Of a stretch of DNA of 64,000 bases, positions 35,669 to 43,867 are shown piece after piece. The notes under the pieces were generated by a model. It ran no database searches. It had not been told where the DNA came from and was given only the letters and a program-made list of their open reading frames with translations. The DNA comes from Akkermansia muciniphila (GTDB taxonomy: Bacteria > Verrucomicrobiota > Verrucomicrobiia > Verrucomicrobiales > Akkermansiaceae). The translations under genes and the position numbers were made by a program. The stretch spans positions 1-64,000 of the forward strand of contig SFDX01000007.1 of NCBI GenBank assembly GCA_004557455.1, written 5' to 3'. Every line of letters begins with the position of its first letter. Position 1 is the stretch's first letter.

Positions 35669-36643
35669 TTACTTTGTGGCCCAGAAGCGGCGTGCGTCGC
35701 GGGGGGAGACGGCGGTTGAGTTGACATATCGGGTGCGGAGAAGGGAGGTGCTGCTGTGGCCCATCTCGCACTGGAGGGCGGGGAGGTTCCGGAAGGTGCA
35801 GGCGTGGTAGGTGGCGAAGGTGTGTCGCAGGACGTCCGGGACCCAGTGGGAGAAACCGGCGGCGCGGCGGAGGGCTTGCCAGCGGCGTTTCCAGTTGCGC
35901 GGGATGCAGAGGGGGAGCAGGTGGGTGCCCGCGCGCAGGGGGACGGCGCGGCCGCCGCCGGTTTTGCTGGTCTGCGGGCGGATGAGGACGCGGCGCCCCT
36001 GCGGGTCGATGTCCGTTTGCGGGTTGAGTCGCTGCACCTCCGTGGGGCGGATGCCGCAGAAGAGCATGAGATGCAGCGAGAGGCGCATGGCCGCGTGCTC
36101 CGGGCGCCGGGCGACGCTCAGCAGGCGCTCGGCCTCGGCCAAGCTCAGCGGGCGTATCTCCTGCTCCTGCACCTTGGGTACCTCGACGCGGTCCACGGGG
36201 TTGGAGTCGCACCATTCGTGCCGGTAGCCGTAGGCAAAGACGGTGTGCAACACGCTGCGGGCCTTGCGGTAGGCACTGCGGCTGTGGCCGTAGGTGCGCT
36301 CCAGGTAGGCGCGGCATTCCGGGGCACGGACGGCGCGCAGGGGTCGCTCTGCCAGGGCGGCGTCCGCGCAGAGGCGGCGGGTGTAGTAGCGCAGATCCCG
36401 CATGGTGACGGGGCGCAGTCCCTGCCGCGCGGCCAGGGCGGCTTCTGCGGCCTCGCGAACACTCACCGTCCGCTCCCGTGCGCGTATGGCCTCCGCCCCC
36501 AGGCGCAGGACGCTCCGTATGCGGCCCATCAGCTCTGCCCGCGGCAGGCCCGCGCCGCCGATTTCTTCCGCGCATTCCGCTACCAGCCGCTCCGCGTCCG
36601 TGCGGCTCAATTCCAGCCCTTTGAGGATTTTTCCGTTGTTCAT
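35669..36643 (-). CDS. Tyrosine recombinase / integrase
   Basis: 324 aa from ATG 36643. The catalytic set is complete: Arg in CGIRPTEVQRL, Lys in TSKTGGGRAVPL, HxxR-type in VLRHTFATYH, the GH of MGHSSTSL and the nucleophile Tyr in LLRTRYVN. The N-terminal ~170 residues form a SAM-like core-binding domain. A 14-bp inverted repeat lies just upstream of the start. It is divergent from the two lipoprotein genes and the Cascade operon, which suggests that it integrated the island. It lacks the extra helix I would expect in an integron integrase, but I cannot exclude that class. Confidence 0.85.
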   Translation of the reverse strand: MNNGKILKGLELSRTDAERLVAECAEEIGGAGLPRAELMGRIRSVLRLGAEAIRARERTVSVREAAEAALAARQGLRPVTMRDLRYYTRRLCADAALAERPLRAVRAPECRAYLERTYGHSRSAYRKARSVLHTVFAYGYRHEWCDSNPVDRVEVPKVQEQEIRPLSLAEAERLLSVARRPEHAAMRLSLHLMLFCGIRPTEVQRLNPQTDIDPQGRRVLIRPQTSKTGGGRAVPLRAGTHLLPLCIPRNWKRRWQALRRAAGFSHWVPDVLRHTFATYHACTFRNLPALQCEMGHSSTSLLRTRYVNSTAVSPRDARRFWATK

Positions 36644-36653
36644 GGTCTTCAGG

Positions 36654-36818
36654 TTTTTGTAAGATGATGCAAGCACAAAGTGCGTTTTCTGTGTAAAATT
36701 CTGGCATTTTTTTGTTCCCATGTCTACGAAAAAATGAACTGCGGTCAAATGAAAGAGTGTCTAAAGCCTTGACTGCCAAGGAATTGCATGAAAAGATGAC
36801 GCTTTCATCTTACAAAAA
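36654..36818. repeat. 14-bp inverted repeat in the recombinase control region
   Basis: TTTTTGTAAGATGA at 36654-36667 is repeated exactly in inverted form as TCATCTTACAAAAA at 36805-36818. A third AAGATGA at 36793-36799 forms a small hairpin with the right copy. These could be recombinase-binding arms or an operator for autoregulation; the divergent promoters must lie between them. Confidence 0.6.
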
Positions 36819-36897
36819 GATGTAGACTACCTCCCGTAGAGAGCGAGTGCCGACCCGGCATCAGCTTCTTCCTTTTCACATTCTCACTCACAACATC

Positions 36898-37572
36898 ATG
36901 AAGACAAGATTACTCTCACTCTTCCTCGCAGCGGTTGCCGTTGTGTTCACCTTCAGCGCCTGCGGCGGCGGAGGAGGGAACGAAACGGAAAACGGCATCG
37001 TCACCAACTATGACTTCCTATCGGGACGCAAGGCCCTCATCATCATGGGCGGTAGTTCCAAGGTGAAGTTATACGCTCCTCAAGGAGGAGACAACAGGCT
37101 CCAAGGCTGGGAGCAAGGAGACATTGACAGCGGCGGCGAAATGGTCAATGCCTATGTATCAATCAACGACGGAGAGGCTATGCCCGTTCTCGTCTACTAT
37201 CGATACAACCCATCGAACCGGACCGCGCTCCTCAATATCACCGATCAAGGTGGCAGTGTAATCATTGGAGGCGGTGATGATTTTAACCCGACCGAGCCAG
37301 GTGGAGGAGCTGGACACCCGGATGATCCGGATATCGAAGCAGGTGACAACAGATACTGGGTTGGATCTGATTCTCATGCAACATATGCCCTGCTTTTAGC
37401 ATTAGGCGGACAAATGGGCGGAACCACTGCAGGCAATACACTACTCACAGTAAGTAGACTCACCTTCGATTTTAACTATATGCAATGTGGCTATCAAATT
37501 TTCTCCTACAATCAAGGGGAGGAAGTTAAGAGTGCCTACAATTCTCGACAGTTTGTTATTATCCGTCAATAA
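36898..37572 (+). CDS. Lipoprotein with Gly-rich anchor, unknown
   Basis: 224 aa. The signal peptide ends in a lipobox (VFTFSACGGGGGNE), so the mature protein starts with Cys and a Gly run. The body is predicted mainly beta with several Gly-rich turns and an Asp/Pro-rich stretch near residue 145 (GGGAGHPDDPDIEAGDN). GC content is well below the flanking Cascade genes. It resembles the next gene in size, signal and Gly-rich anchor, so the pair may be diverged paralogues. I do not recognise the family. Confidence 0.6.
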   Translation: MKTRLLSLFLAAVAVVFTFSACGGGGGNETENGIVTNYDFLSGRKALIIMGGSSKVKLYAPQGGDNRLQGWEQGDIDSGGEMVNAYVSINDGEAMPVLVYYRYNPSNRTALLNITDQGGSVIIGGGDDFNPTEPGGGAGHPDDPDIEAGDNRYWVGSDSHATYALLLALGGQMGGTTAGNTLLTVSRLTFDFNYMQCGYQIFSYNQGEEVKSAYNSRQFVIIRQ

Positions 37573-37585
37573 TTTGGACAGACCC

Positions 37586-38230
37586 ATGAAAATTCATTTT
37601 CTTTCACTACTTCTTGTCGCTTCCACTCTGATGTCATGTGGAGGCGGGGGTGGAAACAATTCCACCGCCTCTACCGGAAATAAACAACCGGCAGAATTTA
37701 ATACCAATTTTCTGTTTGGGTGTCCCACAGGTGGTGTTGTTAAATTCTATTCCGGTGGATTACTTACGGCCTCATATGTTTATGATGAAGCAATTATATC
37801 AGGCCAGACTTCACAAACAACAGTATATGTTACTATATATGCAAGCGGAGCCTACAGAAATTTTGAGTCTCCCATAACGATCACGGAGACTGTTCAGAAT
37901 GGCACACACCATATAGAAGTCCAAAATCCCCAGCTCAAAGTTGCCTCCATGAGTGCATGGAGAGCGCAGGCGGTGCAGTCAAACATTGGTATCAGCAATG
38001 TCACCGGATCCGGAGAAGATGGTGCAGTTGCAATTGCCTTCCCAACAGCCGGAACCGATTTGACCTATTCCGGTGATCCTACGACAGGCCGGATCACGGT
38101 TGATAGCATCGGAGATGCTCTACTCTTCTCTGCTGTTGGGTCAGAGGATGCTATGACAAACTCTAACTGGGGTCAGACATGCCACTTCATAGAGACATAT
38201 GTTACGTCCGTAGAGTCACAAGCGAAGTAA
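37586..38230 (+). CDS. Lipoprotein, possible paralogue of the upstream gene, unknown
   Basis: 214 aa from ATG 37586, 13 nt after the upstream stop. The lipoprotein signal ends STLMSCGGGGGNN, nearly the same anchor as its neighbour. The body is Thr/Ser-rich and beta-predicted (TVYVTIYASGAYRNF ... ITITETVQNGTHHIEV). Base composition is AT-rich for this window. It ends 12 nt before the Cascade operon and could be cotranscribed with it, although a surface lipoprotein has no obvious CRISPR role. Confidence 0.6.
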   Translation: MKIHFLSLLLVASTLMSCGGGGGNNSTASTGNKQPAEFNTNFLFGCPTGGVVKFYSGGLLTASYVYDEAIISGQTSQTTVYVTIYASGAYRNFESPITITETVQNGTHHIEVQNPQLKVASMSAWRAQAVQSNIGISNVTGSGEDGAVAIAFPTAGTDLTYSGDPTTGRITVDSIGDALLFSAVGSEDAMTNSNWGQTCHFIETYVTSVESQAK

Positions 38231-38242
38231 CATTCACAGCCC

Positions 38243-40048
38243 ATGCACTTCAACCCGGTGAGGGACGCGTGGATACCCTGTATGGGGCCGCGCGGGGACG
38301 TAAGGTTGCAGGGCTTGGGGGAGATTTTTGCGAAGGCTGAAGAGATTCGGGATTTGGCCGTGCAGCCGCATGAGCGCATTGCGCTGATGCGGCTGCTGCA
38401 ATGTATCACGCTGGCGGCGGGAGGGATTGAGAACGCGGCGGCGTATCTGCGGAAGTGGGAAGGAGCGTTTGAGCTGTATGCGGAGGGAGCCGGCGGGGCC
38501 TTTCTGCAACTGCCGGGGCTGGAAGGCGAGGCTCGGGTGGAGCTGCGCAAGCTGGCCCCGGCGGGGACGGCAGGCAACTCGAGCAGCCTCTTCGAGAACG
38601 ACGCCGCGCGGGCGCAGGTAAGCCCCGCGCAGGCGGCCCTGCACCTGCTTACCCTGCAGAACTTTGCCCCCTGCGGCACCATCGGGACCGCCCTGTGGGC
38701 CGGGGAACCCACGGCACGGAAAACACCGGATGCCTGCCCCGCCGGTCCCTGCGCTGCGGGGAGCGCCCTGCACGCCCTGCTGCTCGGCCGCAATCTGAGC
38801 GACACCCTCCTCCTGAGCCTGAGCACCCTGCGGCAAAGCCCCCTGCCCCTCGGCCGCCCCGTGTGGGAGCAGATGCCGCAGAGCCCCCGGGACAGCGCCG
38901 CCCTGCTGAATGCCACCGGCACGCTGTGCGGACGCCTGGTTCCCCTCTGCCGCGCGGTGCGCTTGGCGGGCGACCGCTGCATCCTGGCCCGCGGCTTGGA
39001 CTACGGCAGCGAGCCGTCCCCCGAACCGAGCATGGTCACGGCCAACGGCAGGCCCATCGGCACCGCGCCGCATCTGCCCCTGTGGCGCTGCGCCCCCGCT
39101 GCCCTTGCGAGCCTGAGCGGGCAGGAGCTTCCCCCCGGCACCGCGCTGTGGATGGGTTGCCTGATGACAGACCGCGCCAAGGTGCTCGGCACGCGCGAGG
39201 TACGCCTGCCCCTGCCCGCCGGGGTACCTCCCGAGGCGGCAGCGGAGAGCATCCGCACCCTGACCACCGCTGCCGATGCCCTCGAGGCCCGAACCGCCGA
39301 GGCCGCCGAACGCTACGCCGAGGACGTCTGCGCCGAGCCCCGACGCGCGGCCGCCCTGCGACGGGAAGCTGCCCTGCGCTTCCGCAGCGAGGTGCAACAC
39401 GCCCTGCCCGACCTCCTCCGCGCCGACCGGGAGGAAGTTCGGGACATCCTGACCCTCTGCTCTCACCGCGCCTTATCGTGCGTCTGCCCACACGCCGGCC
39501 CCCGCGCCCGATGTGCTGCCCGACAGGCCGCCCGCCTGCTACCCGAGGCCCCCGTCTCTCCGGCAGCTACGCCGGCAGCCACGCCCCCCTACCCCACGGA
39601 TCCCGCCGCCCTGGTGGCCCACCTGCTCCGCCTGCGCCGCGACCCGCAACAGCTCGCGGCCCTGCGCACCCTGCTCGACCGCACGGGCCGCAAACCCGGG
39701 CTGCGCCTGCTGCACGACTGCGGCGCAGGGGACTCCGCCGCCGAGCTGGTCGCCGCCCTCTTTGCCCTGCACCCCTACCACACCGAGCGCCCCGGCTACG
39801 GCCCCTCCGCTACCTATCGCCGCCTGGCCCTTGCCGGGCGCAGTCACCCCGCGCAGACGGCCACCCGCCTGCGGCAGTTCGCCGCCTCCGGCCCCGCAGG
39901 CTTGGCCGCGCAGATGCCCGCGCTCATCTCTGCCCTGCGGCACAGCATCATCCCCGTCAACTACCGCGAGCTCTACATCGAGCTTTGCGACGCATCCCGC
40001 ACCGGAAAGGAGTGCCCCCGTGTATCTGTCAACATACATGCTGCATGA
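38243..40048 (+). CDS. Type I-E Cascade: Cas8e (Cse1/CasA) fused to Cse2 (CasB)
   Basis: 601 aa. The N-terminal ~440 residues match Cas8e, the large subunit that reads the PAM: NPVRDAWIPCMG start, MRLLQCITLAA, and the VSPAQAALHLLTLQNFAPCG block. A Pro/Ala linker (SPAATPAATPPYPTD, ~445-460) leads to a ~140-residue Cse2 small-subunit domain: LVAHLLRLRRDPQQLAALRT, AAELVAALFALHPYHTERPG and ALRHSIIPVNYRELYIELCD. In standard I-E operons these are two genes (about 500 and 160 aa). No stop or frame change separates them here. It is the first gene of a four-gene operon and extremely GC-rich. Confidence 0.85.
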   Translation: MHFNPVRDAWIPCMGPRGDVRLQGLGEIFAKAEEIRDLAVQPHERIALMRLLQCITLAAGGIENAAAYLRKWEGAFELYAEGAGGAFLQLPGLEGEARVELRKLAPAGTAGNSSSLFENDAARAQVSPAQAALHLLTLQNFAPCGTIGTALWAGEPTARKTPDACPAGPCAAGSALHALLLGRNLSDTLLLSLSTLRQSPLPLGRPVWEQMPQSPRDSAALLNATGTLCGRLVPLCRAVRLAGDRCILARGLDYGSEPSPEPSMVTANGRPIGTAPHLPLWRCAPAALASLSGQELPPGTALWMGCLMTDRAKVLGTREVRLPLPAGVPPEAAAESIRTLTTAADALEARTAEAAERYAEDVCAEPRRAAALRREAALRFRSEVQHALPDLLRADREEVRDILTLCSHRALSCVCPHAGPRARCAARQAARLLPEAPVSPAATPAATPPYPTDPAALVAHLLRLRRDPQQLAALRTLLDRTGRKPGLRLLHDCGAGDSAAELVAALFALHPYHTERPGYGPSATYRRLALAGRSHPAQTATRLRQFAASGPAGLAAQMPALISALRHSIIPVNYRELYIELCDASRTGKECPRVSVNIHAA

Positions 40049-40619
40049 GGCCGAAGCCGCCCGACTCCTGCCCCGGGACGCCTATGCCCTGCACCGCCTG
40101 GTGTGGCGCTTCTTCCCCGGCATGGGAAAACGGCGCTTTCTGTACCGCGCGGACTACGCCCCCGGCGGCGCGCGCCTCTGCATGCTCTCCCCGCTGCCGC
40201 CGCAGTGCCCCGACGATTTACCGCAGGACAGGCTGTGCTGCGCGGCCGTACCCCCTGACTTTCACCGGGCCCGCGACTACCGCTTCTGCCTGCGCGCCAA
40301 CCCCACCAAACGCAGCCCCGAGCCCCACGGACGCCGCCTGCCCCTGACCGGCGCCGACGAGCTCCTCCGCTGGCTGCGGCGCAAGGGCGAGCAGGGCGGC
40401 TTCCTGCCCGGGGAGGATGTACGCGCCGTCCCGGAAGCCCCCCTGCCCTTCTGCAAACCCGGCTGCGCCCCGGCCCTGCACCACTCCGTGCAATTCTGCG
40501 GCAGCCTGAGCGTGCGCGACCCCGAGACCTTCCGCCGCGCCCGGGAGCATGGGTTCGGCAGCGCCAAGAGCTTCGGCTTCGGCCTCATGCTTCTCACCCC
40601 TCTCTCTCCTCCCTCATAA
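40020..40619 (+). CDS. cas6e: CRISPR RNA endonuclease Cas6e (Cse3)
   Basis: 199 aa from a GTG start at 40020, chosen because Cas6e proteins begin xYLS and a strong AAGGAG lies 9 nt upstream; it overlaps the Cas8e-Cse2 end by 29 nt. The catalytic region DAYALHRLVWRFFPG keeps His25 and Tyr22, the positions used for crRNA cleavage in characterised Cas6e. The glycine-rich RNA-binding loop is GFGSAKSFGFGLMLL. Its position between Cse2 and Cas7e differs from the usual order, in which cas6e follows cas5e. Confidence 0.9.
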   Translation: MYLSTYMLHEAEAARLLPRDAYALHRLVWRFFPGMGKRRFLYRADYAPGGARLCMLSPLPPQCPDDLPQDRLCCAAVPPDFHRARDYRFCLRANPTKRSPEPHGRRLPLTGADELLRWLRRKGEQGGFLPGEDVRAVPEAPLPFCKPGCAPALHHSVQFCGSLSVRDPETFRRAREHGFGSAKSFGFGLMLLTPLSPPS

Positions 40620-40622
40620 CAC

Positions 40623-41678
40623 ATGGAACTCCTCGAACTGCACCTGTTGCAAAGTTACCCCGTCTGCTGTCCGAACCGCGACGACCTGGGGGCGGCGAAA
40701 AGCGCCTACTACGGCGGCGTGCGCCGCGCTCGCATCTCCTCCCAGTGCATGAAACGCAGCCAGCGCCGCCTCTTCCGCGAGCTGGCCCCGGAGCACGGCT
40801 GCGGCATACGCACCCGCCTGCTGCCCGGCTACCTGCTGGGCCTGCTGCAAGCCCGCGGAGCCGCCGGCGCGGAGGCCCTCGCCGCGGCTCTGGCGGGTAT
40901 TTGGTGCAAGGTGGATGCCCGCAAAAGCGAACCCACCGCCGCCGCTCCCGTCTACCTCTCCCCCGCCGAGGCGCAGCTGATGGTACAGACCGCCTTGGCC
41001 CGGCGCGAGGAGAAACCCAAGGCCACCCCGGCCGAACTGGCCAAGGCTGCGGCGGAGGCCCTGCCGCGCGGGCACCTGCTCTGCGATGCGGCAGACATCG
41101 CGCTCTTCGGGCGCATGGTTACCTCCGCCCCCGAGCTCTCCACCGAGGCCGCCGCGATGTATACCCATGCCCTTTCAACCCACCTCTGCGAGCCGGAGTT
41201 AGACTATTTTACGACCGCGGATGACCTGTTACCCACGGGAGCGGGAGCCGGCGGCGGAGGCATGCTGGAGTTCTGCTCTGCCTGTTACTACCGCTATGTG
41301 GGGTTGAATGTGGACCAACTGCGCGAGAACCTAGGGCAGCCGGATGCGGAGACTCTGCGGCTGCTGCTCCGCGCCTTCGTCGACTCTGCCCTGCGCGCGG
41401 CACCGCAGGCCCGCCGCGGGTCGATGTGCGCCGCCTGCCTGCCCGACTACGCCTTGGGACTACACCGCCGGAGCGGGTGCCCCGTGCAGCTTGCCGCTGC
41501 TTTTGAGAACCCCGTGCTGCCGGAGAGAGGTTTTGCCGCCCCGAGCCGCGAACGCTTGCGGAGTTTCTTCCGGCAGATGCAGAAAACCTGGAATCTGAGG
41601 GCGGAGGTAACAGCCGAGTTACCTGATATGGATGCCGCCGCTTTCACGGAGTCTCTGACTGCGCCGCTCGACACATGA
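40623..41678 (+). CDS. cas7e: Cascade backbone subunit Cas7e (CasC)
   Basis: 351 aa, typical length. The N-terminal RAMP signature is clear: ELHLLQSYPVCCPNRDDLGA, then AKSAYYGGVRRARISSQCMK, and the mid-protein GGMLEFCSACYYRY with NLGQPD. Cas7e polymerises along the crRNA spacer. It starts 3 nt after cas6e and overlaps cas5e by 4 nt (ATGA), which supports coupled translation and fixed stoichiometry. Confidence 0.92.
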   Translation: MELLELHLLQSYPVCCPNRDDLGAAKSAYYGGVRRARISSQCMKRSQRRLFRELAPEHGCGIRTRLLPGYLLGLLQARGAAGAEALAAALAGIWCKVDARKSEPTAAAPVYLSPAEAQLMVQTALARREEKPKATPAELAKAAAEALPRGHLLCDAADIALFGRMVTSAPELSTEAAAMYTHALSTHLCEPELDYFTTADDLLPTGAGAGGGGMLEFCSACYYRYVGLNVDQLRENLGQPDAETLRLLLRAFVDSALRAAPQARRGSMCAACLPDYALGLHRRSGCPVQLAAAFENPVLPERGFAAPSRERLRSFFRQMQKTWNLRAEVTAELPDMDAAAFTESLTAPLDT

Positions 41679-42364
41679 TGTACGCCCTCCTCCTGCACAT
41701 CGCCGCCCCGCTGCAGGCTTGGGGTACGGACAGCCTGTTTCAGGAACGCGGCGCCGGGTCTGCGCCGTCCATGAGCGCGATTTGCGGCATGGTGTGCGCC
41801 GCTGCCGGGGCCGACAAGGGGAGCGAGGATGAGGCGCGTATCATCGCCGGGTTTCGCGCGGCGCGCATGCACTGTGCGGCCCGGGGAGACGGCCCGTCAC
41901 GCGCCCCGCTCTGCGATTTCCACACCGTCCTGGGTACCCGCGCCGTGAACGGGGCGCCCCTGCCCACGGTGGTGACGCGCCGTTTTTACCAACAGGATGA
42001 GCGCTACTGCGTGCTGCTTGAGTCGGCTGACCGGGACTTTCTGCAACGCGCTGCCGAGGCCCTGCGCAACCCTCGCCGCGGCATTTGGCTGGGGCGCAAA
42101 TGCTGCATCCCCGCCGAGCCCCCCGTGCGTGAACCCGTAATGCCCGCCGCCGAGGCGCGCCGTCTACTGCTGAACGGCCCCCGCCGCATCCGCGAGCTGT
42201 GGTGGCAGCTTGATGATACGGCCGGCGCCGACCTGCTGCTGCGGGACCGCCCGCTCTCCTTCGGCCTGCCCGGTAACTCCGGCCGCGCAGGGCGTGCCTG
42301 CGATTACCGCCCTCTGCTCCGCATCACTGATCCCGCTGCTATCGCCGCCCGGCTCACGGAATGA
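41675..42364 (+). CDS. cas5e: Cascade subunit Cas5e (CasD)
   Basis: 229 aa. The N-terminus (YALLLHIAAPLQAWGTDSLF) and PSMSAICGMVCAA match Cas5e, which caps the 5' handle of the crRNA. The block TVVTRRFYQQDERYCVLLES and the PRRGIWLGRKCCIP loop are also typical. It is the last cas gene: no cas1, cas2 or cas3 follows. A palindromic repeat (copy B) begins right at its stop codon. Confidence 0.9.
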   Translation: MMYALLLHIAAPLQAWGTDSLFQERGAGSAPSMSAICGMVCAAAGADKGSEDEARIIAGFRAARMHCAARGDGPSRAPLCDFHTVLGTRAVNGAPLPTVVTRRFYQQDERYCVLLESADRDFLQRAAEALRNPRRGIWLGRKCCIPAEPPVREPVMPAAEARRLLLNGPRRIRELWWQLDDTAGADLLLRDRPLSFGLPGNSGRAGRACDYRPLLRITDPAAIAARLTE

Positions 42365-42632
42365 GGGACTTCACAGCGCAGGGATTGTAGAGAGCGAGAT
42401 GAGACTGACCGCGGAATGAAAGGAATTTTCGGAGACTGATCGGTCTTCGGAACTTCGATAAGACTTCAAAGCAAATTCATAGTAGGTAGCTTCAAAATAT
42501 CAAGGAAACTACTACTGCGGCAGCATGCAGTCTGCGCCGAGCCGAGCACACCCATCCATTTCCTATAGCCTCCCTTCGTTCTGCGGTCTGTATCTTTTCG
42601 CTTTCTTCTATCCCCGGCGCCGGTAGCGTTTC
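42363..42632. mobile_element. Palindromic repeat family, copy B
   Basis: The inner left arm CTGACCGCGGAATGAAAGGA starts at 42405; the inner right arm ends CTGCGGTCTG at 42590 (slightly decayed); outer arms extend the element to ~42363 and ~42632. The left outer arm abuts the cas5e stop. Copy C at 44.5-44.8 kb is its reverse complement, with long near-identical blocks (for example gatcggtcttcggaacttcg). Confidence 0.85.
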
Positions 42633-42922
42633 GGTAATGAAAAAGCGTTACCTGAATAGAAAAGAAAAGAAGAGAAAAGATCTTTTCTTTAAACACACAC
42701 ACCTTCAGGCGCGTGCGCGCTGCGCCCGCGATCCGTTTTTTTGAGGGGAAAAGGATTGTTTCATCGCCCTTGCCTGCGAGGCAAAAAATGCTTGCAGCCA
42801 TCCCCTGCAAGGGGTTGTACCGGTGATGCACGGCCGATACAATGTAGGGGACGTGGCGGGACACGCGTCAGGTCGGCACGGGGCCGAACCGGCGGGGAAC
42901 GGACGCAAGACATCTCACATTC
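42633..42922 (+). promoter_or_regulatory. Leader region of the replication-like pair
   Basis: No gene is seen. It contains the palindrome GAAAAGATCTTTTC (42674-42687), a small hairpin CCCCT/AGGGG (42802-42814), and a promoter TTGTAC (42815-42820), 17 nt, TACAAT (42838-42843). That gives a leader of about 75 nt before ATG 42923. Confidence 0.5.
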
Positions 42923-43867
42923 ATGGCAAACTGGATCAAAGTACGAAATGCGCTGGTGCGCAGTGCGCGGGTACGCAGGCTCCGCAAATACCTCAACTGC
43001 AAGAACCACTTCGCGGCCATCGGCTACGCCATCGCATGGCTGTGCTGGGTGGACGAGCAGACGCTCGACGGCCACACGCACCTGACGCCCGAGGAGCTGG
43101 ATGAGGAATTGGGCATGCGCGGCGGGGCCAAGGGGTTGATGGAAATAGGTTGGGCGGCATTGGATGAGGAGGGGTGTCTGGTGGCCCTGGAGTTCGATAA
43201 ACACAGCGGTGACACCGCCAGGCAGCGCGCGGAGAATGCCAGGCGCAAGGAGCTGTGCGTCGCCCGAAAGAAGGCGGCAGCGGGGGCGCAGAAGCCCGCC
43301 GCTAAGCCTGCGGCCAAGGGCTCCGGGAGGGGACGCAAGCCTAAATCCGTGCCCGCCCCCGAGCCGGAGAAGCAGGACTTGCCGAATGCCTTGGCCTTGT
43401 ATCCCGCTGCATCGGAAGTCCCCGCATTCACCGCCCCGGATGAAGCCGGGAGCACCTATTCCGCACCGCTGCCCGACGGTGAGGGGCATGCTGCGGGGGC
43501 GGATGAACCCTCTCTTGAGGCGATTGTGGAGGTGATGAGCCGACGGCCCTATCCCTGCGTCCCGCCGGAGGAAATCGACAAGGTAGCCGGCAAATTTCTG
43601 GTTACCATGCAATGCCGCGGCTGGCGAGATGCCCGCGGCATCGGGGTCCGCGATTGGGAGGCCGCGGCTCAGCACTACATCATGACTTGGTCCAACATCA
43701 ACGCCGACAAACAGCGGGACCAGGAGCAGCGCGAACGTGTTGCCAACGAACGCACCGCCCTGATGAAACGCGATGTCGACAGCCGCATCGATGAACGCCG
43801 GCACCGCATGGATCCCTCCCTTCCCGTCCGCCGAGATCGCAACTATGAAACCTGTTATGAAGTGTAA
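42923..43867 (+). CDS. Putative phage/plasmid-type replication initiator (winged-helix)
   Basis: 314 aa. The first ~95 residues (KVRNALVRSARVRRLRKYLN ... HLTPEELDEELGMRGG) have the look of a replisome-organiser winged helix as in phage O/DnaD-like proteins. The middle (~110-190) is a disordered Ala/Lys/Pro linker, and the C-terminus is charged and helical with a WxxxxxHYIMTWSNIN region. The next gene overlaps by 23 nt and is a DnaC-like ATPase, the classic initiator plus helicase-loader pair of phages and mobile elements. No phage structural genes are nearby. Confidence 0.6.
   Translation: MANWIKVRNALVRSARVRRLRKYLNCKNHFAAIGYAIAWLCWVDEQTLDGHTHLTPEELDEELGMRGGAKGLMEIGWAALDEEGCLVALEFDKHSGDTARQRAENARRKELCVARKKAAAGAQKPAAKPAAKGSGRGRKPKSVPAPEPEKQDLPNALALYPAASEVPAFTAPDEAGSTYSAPLPDGEGHAAGADEPSLEAIVEVMSRRPYPCVPPEEIDKVAGKFLVTMQCRGWRDARGIGVRDWEAAAQHYIMTWSNINADKQRDQEQRERVANERTALMKRDVDSRIDERRHRMDPSLPVRRDRNYETCYEV

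Noticed and set aside
35518..35724. Possible 68-aa gene between fic and the recombinase
   Set aside because: Its end overlaps the recombinase gene antisense, there is no promoter at suitable spacing and the residues do not look like a folded protein.
42365..42922. Possible CRISPR array after cas5e
   Set aside because: The only repeats there are palindromic element copy B and short hairpins; no regularly spaced direct repeats of 28-29 nt are present.
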